Assembly (NCBI GenBank): GCA_011391755.1
Contig: JAABPZ010000026.1
Coordinates: 1-10,343, forward strand
Reading direction: 5' to 3'
Length of the DNA stretch: 10,343 bases
Source: Methanothrix sp.
Lineage (GTDB): Archaea; Halobacteriota; Methanosarcinia; Methanotrichales; Methanotrichaceae
The translations under genes were made by a program, and so were the position numbers. The notes under the pieces are model-generated. The model did no database searches. It was not told where the DNA came from and was given only the letters and a program-made list of their open reading frames with translations. Positions 6,284-10,343 of the stretch are shown one piece after another (within the stretch, counting starts at the first letter, position 1; every line of letters starts with the position of its first letter).

Positions 6284-6577
6284 CTATTTCTCTTTGTTTA
6301 TTCTCATTTTGGACTCGATAGATACATCCTTATCCAGGCGGTAATCGATATGAACCGTGGTTATTATTCTTTGCACGCCCATCTTTGCCAGCTTTTTATT
6401 CGCCATCTCGATCACACTAAAGAGCTGCTCAAAGCTGCTTGCCTCAATGACTGTAGACATGGGTCCAGCAGCAAATTTAATGCCGGAATGTCTTAAAAGC
6501 TCATGCACGGCCCGCACATATTGGGAGGCGCTCGTTCCCGTGCCCATGGGAATGGTGGCGAAGTCTGCTACAATCAT
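6284..6577 (-). CDS. MTH1187 family thiamine-binding protein (DUF77)
   Basis: A 97-residue protein of the MTH1187/YKOF-like family: MIVADFATIPMGTGTSASQY at the N-terminus, GIKFAAGPMSTVIEA (32-46), and a final strand ITTVHIDYRLDKD. The length fits the family (about 95-105). Members have a ferredoxin-like fold, form tetramers and bind thiamine or related small molecules; no enzymatic role is established. The protein is cytoplasmic, with no signal or membrane segment. The ATG at 6577 gives the canonical MIVADF start. No clear ribosome-binding motif is seen; TTTCTATA on the minus strand about 22 bases upstream could be the TATA box of a leaderless message. pyrF lies upstream on the same strand, separated by 81 bases and a hairpin. 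A response-regulator remnant begins directly behind its stop codon. Confidence 0.9.
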   Translation of the reverse strand: MIVADFATIPMGTGTSASQYVRAVHELLRHSGIKFAAGPMSTVIEASSFEQLFSVIEMANKKLAKMGVQRIITTVHIDYRLDKDVSIESKMRINKEK

Positions 6578-6627
6578 AGTAGTATATCATTTGCAGGCTA
6601 TAGAAACGTTTTGAAAAGATGCCGTCA

Positions 6628-6646
6628 GGCCGGAATCGGTCCGGCC
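6628..6646 (-). terminator. G+C-rich hairpin downstream of pyrF
   Basis: GGCCGGA (6628-6634) and TCCGGCC (6640-6646) form a perfect 7-bp stem with a 5-base loop, 12 bases after the pyrF stop. On the minus strand a TTTT run follows about 12 bases later. It may end the HAD-pyrF message or stabilise its 3' end. Confidence 0.45.
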
Positions 6647-6658
6647 CGTTTGCATAAA

Positions 6659-7306
6659 TCAAGCCGGCGGGAGAAGAGCGAGAAGCTTTTTTGCCGAGGC
6701 TACCGGGTCCTCTGCCTCGTAGACCGATCTGCCCACGATTAGATAGTCGGCTCCTGCCCGCAGAGCTGCACCGGCGGAGCCACCCTGGGCGCCTACGCCA
6801 GGCGAGATGATGACACGCTCTCCGACGATGGAGCGAATCAGCTTAATTCTATCCGGGCGCGTGGCCGGAGCCACCACTCCAGCTGCGCCCACCTCCACCG
6901 CCAGCCGGGCCATCTTCTCGGCCAGGGGTGCCATAAACAGCTCTGCACCGGGGTGGCTCATCTCTGTTACCACATAGAGATCGGCTCCGTGCGCGGCGGC
7001 GCTCTGGGCACAGGCCTGCAAAGAGTCCTTTCCCGGGAAGGCCTGGGCGATGATGCCGCCCGCCCCCGCGCCCAGCACCGCCTGGCAGATGAGCCGGTTG
7101 GTGTTGGGAATGTCGGCCACTTTCAGGTCGGCGATGACTGGCGCAAAAGCACAAAGCTCCGTTACGATTCCGAGGCCTGCCGAGAGAATAAGAGGATAGC
7201 CGATCTTAATGGCGTCGAAATAGCCGCAAAGCTTCTCGGCGAGCGAAAGAGCCTGCTCTCGGGTTGTGACATCCAGTGCCAGGATCAGCCTTGTCTTTTT
7301 CTTCAT
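6659..7306 (-). CDS. pyrF: orotidine 5'-phosphate decarboxylase
   Basis: PyrF decarboxylates OMP to UMP, the last step of de novo pyrimidine synthesis. The 215-residue protein has the length and wording of archaeal ODCases. Active-site residues are visible with the right spacing: D12 (ALDV), K34 (IKIG), and the D60-x-K62-x-x-D65 array (ADLKVADIPNTN), which corresponds to Asp70/Lys72/Asp75 in the Methanothermobacter enzyme. The phosphate-binding segments are ISPGVGAQGG (167-176) and VGRSVY (191-196, with R193 as the phosphate-gripping arginine). It is a TIM barrel acting as a cytoplasmic dimer. The HAD-hydrolase gene ends 14 bases upstream on the same strand, so the two are probably cotranscribed. 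The start at 7306 (MKKKTRLILALDV) is the only sensible choice. A hairpin follows the stop. Confidence 0.97.
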   Translation of the reverse strand: MKKKTRLILALDVTTREQALSLAEKLCGYFDAIKIGYPLILSAGLGIVTELCAFAPVIADLKVADIPNTNRLICQAVLGAGAGGIIAQAFPGKDSLQACAQSAAAHGADLYVVTEMSHPGAELFMAPLAEKMARLAVEVGAAGVVAPATRPDRIKLIRSIVGERVIISPGVGAQGGSAGAALRAGADYLIVGRSVYEAEDPVASAKKLLALLPPA

Positions 7307-7320
7307 GAAGGTCAGATTCC

Positions 7321-7959
7321 CTAAATGCAGCCGTCGATCAGCACCACAGCCTCTCTTAGATCGCCCACTACCTCGCGACCGGAGCGCTCACCTTTGCGAT
7401 CCAAAAAGAACGCATCAAGACCCGCCTCCAGGGGCGACTCGTAGTCGTAATTGTAGTGATCTCCGATGTGCAGGACCTCAAAGGGCTTGGCGCCCATGTG
7501 GGCACAGACCGTGCTGTAGATGAGAGGCGATTTCTTGACCTCCCGGAAATCTGAGGTAGCGGAGAAGGTCTCGCTGAAGTAGTCGGAAAGACCTTCCAGC
7601 TCAATGTCGATGAACTCGCGAGCGGCGTTGGAGGTCACCACCAGCTCATAGTTTTCGGCGAGAAGATCCAGCACCTCCTGCACCTCAGGATAGGTCTCGA
7701 TCTCGTCCTCGTACATCTGCAAGAGGTCGTCCTTGCCAACCTTTAGCCCGAACCTCTCGATCCAGTACATGAGGTCGTACCACTCCAGCTTATCGCTGCC
7801 GATCTTCATATACTCGCCGACAACGTATTCCTTGGCAGCGGGAAAGTCCAGGCCGGTCTTTTCGGCGTAAAGCATAGGCATGCCTTCCATCCAGACCTTG
7901 TCCACGAACCTGGATTTGACCAGGGTGCCGTCCATGTCCAGGGATATGACGCGAATCAT
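7321..7959 (-). CDS. HAD-superfamily hydrolase (phosphatase-like)
   Basis: A 212-residue haloacid-dehalogenase-type hydrolase. All four motifs are present: nucleophile and acid D8-x-D10 in SLDMDGTLV; motif II TSN (109-111); motif III lysine in VKKSP (141-145); motif IV GDHYNYDYESPLEAG (166-180). Residues about 15-90 form a helical cap (subclass C1). Such enzymes dephosphorylate small phosphorylated metabolites by an Mg-dependent phospho-aspartyl route; the substrate cannot be read from sequence. It lies 14 bases upstream of pyrF on the same strand, so a nucleotide or phosphometabolite role linked to pyrimidine synthesis is possible but unproven. It is divergent from trmY across an 80-base gap. 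The ATG at 7959 places the first motif at the usual position. Confidence 0.88.
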   Translation of the reverse strand: MIRVISLDMDGTLVKSRFVDKVWMEGMPMLYAEKTGLDFPAAKEYVVGEYMKIGSDKLEWYDLMYWIERFGLKVGKDDLLQMYEDEIETYPEVQEVLDLLAENYELVVTSNAAREFIDIELEGLSDYFSETFSATSDFREVKKSPLIYSTVCAHMGAKPFEVLHIGDHYNYDYESPLEAGLDAFFLDRKGERSGREVVGDLREAVVLIDGCI

Positions 7960-8039
7960 TGATGGTTTAAAGTCTGCTTTTGGGTTATTATCCTTTCCGA
8001 AGCGTAAGACCCTTGTATCCCCTGTCCTTTTTTAAAGCT
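7960..8039. promoter_or_regulatory. divergent promoter region, HAD-pyrF and trmY
   Basis: This 80-base gap must hold both promoters. GGTTATTATCC (7983-7993), read on the minus strand as GGATAATAACC, stands 25-35 bases before the HAD start and would give a leaderless message; on the plus strand the same box would put the trmY start near 8014. CTTTTTTAAAG (8027-8037) looks like a better TATA box, but it lies only 3 bases before the trmY ATG. For trmY it is therefore misplaced; it could serve the minus-strand gene with a leader of about 45 bases. Confidence 0.35.
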
Positions 8040-8642
8040 ATGCGCAATTTCATCGTCGTCGGTCATAAGGCCACCACCACCCCTAATTTCTCCTTGGAAG
8101 ACATCCCCGGCACCTCCGGCCGCCTGGACATTCTCTGCCGCGCCGTCACGGCTGCCTTCGTCATCTCGCACGGCATTCGAAAGGATGTCTGCGTCTTCCT
8201 GGTACTGCTGGGTGGAGAAGTTCCCAAGACCATACGGCTCGTGGGAGAGACGCTGCGCCACCTCAATCCAGATGAGCGCACCACTGCCGCATTGCTCAAG
8301 AAGGCCCTGGCCGTACCGGCCACGCCGCAGTGGGCGTTGTCCACCTCCGGCATCTTTGTGCGCACCGGCGGCCTGGCGGAAGTGCTGGCCGATCTGTTGG
8401 ATGCAAAATTGATCTACCTGCGCGAGGATGGTGCGGACATTCGCGGCTTTGATGAAAGCGGCCTTTCCGGCGAGGCGGCCTTCATCCTGGGAGACCACAC
8501 CGGCATGACGCCGGAAGAGGAGGCTCTGATCGAGCAGGCCGGGGCCAGGGTGGTCTCCTTGGGATCGACTAGCCTGCACGCCGACCATTGCATTGTTCTC
8601 TTAAACTGGTTCCTGGACACCAAGGTATTTATGCAGGGATGA
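8040..8642 (+). CDS. trmY: tRNA (pseudouridine(54)-N(1))-methyltransferase TrmY
   Basis: TrmY methylates N1 of pseudouridine 54 in the T-loop of archaeal tRNAs, using SAM; in most archaea this replaces ribothymidine 54. The 200-residue protein matches the family (about 190-200): MRNFIVVGHKATTTPNFSLE at the start, SHGIRKD (43-49), STSGIFVRTGGLAEVL (101-116), FILGDHTGM (148-156) and SLGSTSLHADHCI (173-185). The last two form the deep SPOUT trefoil knot that binds SAM. The ATG at 8040 gives the canonical N-terminus; an in-frame extension to 7980 adds 20 unrelated residues in the promoter and is rejected. The gene is divergent from the HAD gene and is followed after 17 bases by a small membrane-protein gene on the same strand. 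Confidence 0.95.
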   Translation: MRNFIVVGHKATTTPNFSLEDIPGTSGRLDILCRAVTAAFVISHGIRKDVCVFLVLLGGEVPKTIRLVGETLRHLNPDERTTAALLKKALAVPATPQWALSTSGIFVRTGGLAEVLADLLDAKLIYLREDGADIRGFDESGLSGEAAFILGDHTGMTPEEEALIEQAGARVVSLGSTSLHADHCIVLLNWFLDTKVFMQG

Positions 8643-8659
8643 TGATAATATCCGATTGA

Positions 8660-8923
8660 ATGAATGGATGCAATTGCAGAGTTAAATCGAAGAGCCCGAT
8701 TATCGCAGTGATACTGAACCTTCTCATAGCTGGACTTGGCCACGTTTATTTGGGGTACACCAAGCGAGGAATAGTTCTGTTCTTATTGACCGTCCTGATT
8801 GCAGTCATCAGCTCGGGATTGGGCTGGATCGTGGGCGTAATCCTCTGCTCATACGATGCCTGGCAGCTTGCCAAGAATAGACCTGCACCCTTCGACTCTC
8901 TGATGAAATATGTCGGCGAATAA
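8660..8923 (+). CDS. small TM2-like membrane protein
   Basis: An 87-residue protein with two hydrophobic segments, about 12-33 and 37-64, joined by the tight turn GLGHVYLGYTKRG (25-37). This is the signature of the TM2 domain family, where a G-x-G-x-x-x-F/Y-Y-L-G motif sits between two helices. A short cytoplasmic-type basic N-terminus (MNGCNCRVKSKS) and a polar tail (AKNRPAPFDS) flank them. The function of prokaryotic TM2 proteins is unknown. No strong ribosome-binding motif is seen before the ATG at 8660. Being 17 bases after trmY, it is probably read from the same transcript, without any evident functional link. It ends at 8923, just before a partly palindromic stretch. Confidence 0.75.
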   Translation: MNGCNCRVKSKSPIIAVILNLLIAGLGHVYLGYTKRGIVLFLLTVLIAVISSGLGWIVGVILCSYDAWQLAKNRPAPFDSLMKYVGE

Positions 8924-8952
8924 GTGATCGCTTAGTTACGTAAAGCATTGCA

Positions 8953-8960
8953 GTTATAAG
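8953..8960 (+). promoter_or_regulatory. TATA box of the NotI-like restriction gene
   Basis: GTTATAAG is centred about 28 bases before the ATG at 8985, so transcription would start at or next to the start codon. The absence of a clear ribosome-binding motif before this ATG fits a leaderless message. Confidence 0.5.
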
Positions 8961-8984
8961 CCTTGAAGTGCAAGTTGAAGTAGA

Positions 8985-9881
8985 ATGAGAAAGGCAGACG
9001 CAAAAGAGCCATCACAGCCACTCGCCGAGGTATTTGGCCATCTTGTGAAGGATCAAACCAGCAAAGCGAATCGATATCGATCCCTTCGCCTTTGTCCTTT
9101 TAACAATAAAGTTCCCAACTGCACCAAAGACAAAGCAAAGAATCCACTTGGTGTATGCAGCATTTATTATTACGACAAGCCGGTCATCACCTGTCCCATA
9201 AGGTTTCGTGAAGAATGGATAATTACCGGCGAAGCTGCATCATTTTTCTTTGGAAAGGAAGCGACGTGGAGTTCCTTGACAGAGGTCAGGCTAAATGATG
9301 CCAACGGCAAAACCGCAGGAAATATCGATGTTGTCCTTGTCGCTTATGACGAATGTGGAAAGGTTTACGACTTTGGCGCTCTGGAGATACAGGCAGTCTA
9401 CATTTCCGGAAATGTTCGCGATCCCTTTGAGTATTATATGAAAGATCCAACCGGCAACTCATCCATGGATTGGTCCAGCCAGCCCAATTATCCCAGACCG
9501 GACTATCTTTCTTCATCTCGCAAACGACTTGTCCCGCAACTTCTTTTTAAAGGCGGCATTCTTCATAGCTGGAAAAAGAAGACCGCTGTGGCTCTAAGCA
9601 AGGATTTCTTTGATACCTTACCATCATTGGAACGCATAAGCAAAGACGAGGCGGATATAGCATGGCTAATATATGACATGCAACTCGTAGATCATAGCGG
9701 CCAAGAGAGGTACGCTCTCAAAAAGATCGACGAGGTTTATACGCAGTATGAAACATCACTGAAATCAATCACTACCCCCTTGCCCGGCAAAGTTGACGAT
9801 TTTATGAAACGCCTTCAAGATAAGCTCGATGAGCAGCTTGAGACTGCTCCGATAAATAATACAATCGAAGTGGTTTTTTAA
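8985..9881 (+). CDS. NotI-like type II restriction endonuclease (Cys4 metal site, PD-(D/E)xK)
   Basis: A 298-residue protein that I recognise as NotI-like. The N-terminus AEVFGH (14-19) parallels NotI's AEFFGH. It is followed by four cysteines in matching contexts: LCPF (C37), NCTK (C46), GVCS (C58) and TCP (C70). In NotI four such cysteines hold a single iron atom in a structural fold, with C-C spacings of 16, 13 and 16 residues; here they are 9, 12 and 12. The catalytic pattern is also present: D115 in NIDVV and E134-x-Q136 in YDFGALEIQAV, corresponding to NotI D160 and E182-x-Q184 next to YGVLEIQ. NotI has 383 residues, so this is a shorter relative with probably a different site. The next gene, a DNA methylase, starts inside its stop codon, as expected for a restriction-modification pair. 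It is visibly richer in A+T than neighbouring housekeeping genes (hand count 28/60 G+C at 9301-9360), suggesting transfer. Confidence 0.8.
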   Translation: MRKADAKEPSQPLAEVFGHLVKDQTSKANRYRSLRLCPFNNKVPNCTKDKAKNPLGVCSIYYYDKPVITCPIRFREEWIITGEAASFFFGKEATWSSLTEVRLNDANGKTAGNIDVVLVAYDECGKVYDFGALEIQAVYISGNVRDPFEYYMKDPTGNSSMDWSSQPNYPRPDYLSSSRKRLVPQLLFKGGILHSWKKKTAVALSKDFFDTLPSLERISKDEADIAWLIYDMQLVDHSGQERYALKKIDEVYTQYETSLKSITTPLPGKVDDFMKRLQDKLDEQLETAPINNTIEVVF

Positions 9882-10343
9882 TGACTGCAACCAGGCAAGC
9901 TGTGCTCTTCTCAGAATCTAATAATTTTTACACCGCAAAGCCGGTAAATGTGGCTTCTGTTCCTCAGAGGAGCCCCTTTCGCTATCCAGGAGGAAAGACC
10001 TGGTTTGTTCCTGCCTTCAGAGAATGGATGGGCCACAAGTATCAAAAGCCGAAGATGCTCATTGAGCCATTTGCCGGCGGTGGAATCATCAGCCTTACCG
10101 CACTTTTTGAAAATCATGTCCAATGGGCAGTCATGGTTGAGCTGGATGAAGACGTAGCCGCAGTCTGGCAATCCGTGGTTTCTGGGAACGGGCCGTGGCT
10201 GGCAGATCGCATTATTTCCTTCAAGCTATCTCGCGAATCTGTACTTTCGGAGCTTTCCACTCCGGCAGTTGAGATCAAAGAGAGGGCTTTTCAAACCATC
10301 CTGAAAAACCGCACCTTTCATGGCGGTGTGCTGGCTAAGGGGT
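9881..10343 (+). CDS. DNA adenine N6-methyltransferase, Dam/D12 class (partial, C-terminus missing)
   Basis: The first 154 codons of a DNA methyltransferase that runs off the right edge. SPFRYPGGKTWFVPAF (31-46) is the typical N-terminal segment of the D12/Dam class. SAM motif I is EPFAGGG (62-68). VELDEDVAAVW (87-97) is the acidic segment after the second strand, and LKNRTFHGGVLAKG (141-154) matches the NR...GG segment of the class. The catalytic DPPY-type motif lies outside the window, so adenine specificity is inferred from class membership. The ATG overlaps the stop of the NotI-like gene by one base (TAATG), indicating translational coupling. The expected role is to protect host DNA from the nuclease, or possibly to act as the paired modification enzyme with a shared recognition site. 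The start could in principle be later, but the coupling favours 9881. Confidence 0.88.
   Translation, partial: MTATRQAVLFSESNNFYTAKPVNVASVPQRSPFRYPGGKTWFVPAFREWMGHKYQKPKMLIEPFAGGGIISLTALFENHVQWAVMVELDEDVAAVWQSVVSGNGPWLADRIISFKLSRESVLSELSTPAVEIKERAFQTILKNRTFHGGVLAKG

Noticed and set aside
7956..8588. 210-residue open frame antisense to trmY
   Set aside because: It is a mirror of a well-conserved gene, is rich in Gly/Gln low-complexity wording, and has no domain.
1..10343. CRISPR arrays, insertion sequences, rRNA genes or replication origins
   Set aside because: No regularly spaced repeats, transposase motifs, long terminal repeats, rRNA-like sequence or Cdc6/Orc-type gene were seen in reading the window.

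Overview
The window looks like chromosome from an acetoclastic methanogen of the Methanotrichaceae (Methanothrix/Methanosaeta). The evidence is archaeal and methanogen-type gene content: TrmY, an archaeal ThiI with a CxxC motif and no rhodanese domain, archaeal-type PyrF, an MTH1187-family protein, a short basic methanogen protein, and a two-subunit ATP-citrate lyase known from Methanothrix. Promoters are TATA-type with short or absent leaders, and the tRNA gene lacks an encoded CCA. The genus is an inference, not a proof.

Layout. 1-2654 (minus): a two-gene ATP-citrate lyase operon, small subunit first, then the large subunit, which runs off the left edge. The two overlap by ATGA. 2655-2766: a divergent promoter region. 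2767-3765 (plus): a zinc-ribbon protein with a Trm5/Met10-like methyltransferase core and unknown substrate. 3813-3887 (minus): tRNA-Pro(UGG), with TATA box, T-run terminator and a 14-bp palindrome at the expected transcription start. 4026-5377 (plus): a 59-residue basic protein coupled by ATGA to thiI. 5378-5862: a long A+T-rich gene-poor stretch. 5863-6066 (plus): a KGG-repeat stress-type protein. 6151-6577 (minus): an orphan tail of a response-regulator receiver domain lying directly behind an intact thiamine-binding-type protein. 6659-7959 (minus): a HAD hydrolase followed by pyrF, probably one transcript. 8040-8923 (plus): trmY and a small TM2-like membrane protein. 8985 to the right edge (plus): a NotI-like restriction endonuclease and a Dam/D12-type DNA adenine methylase, overlapping by one base.

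Three themes stand out. Central carbon metabolism: ATP-citrate lyase links citrate, acetyl-CoA and oxaloacetate. tRNA biology: tRNA-Pro, ThiI (4-thiouridine), TrmY (N1-methylpseudouridine 54) and possibly the Trm5-like protein. Host defence: the restriction-modification pair at the right edge is more A+T-rich than its neighbours. It is the most interesting element, because a Cys4 NotI-type nuclease is paired with an adenine methylase, although NotI's own site contains no adenine.
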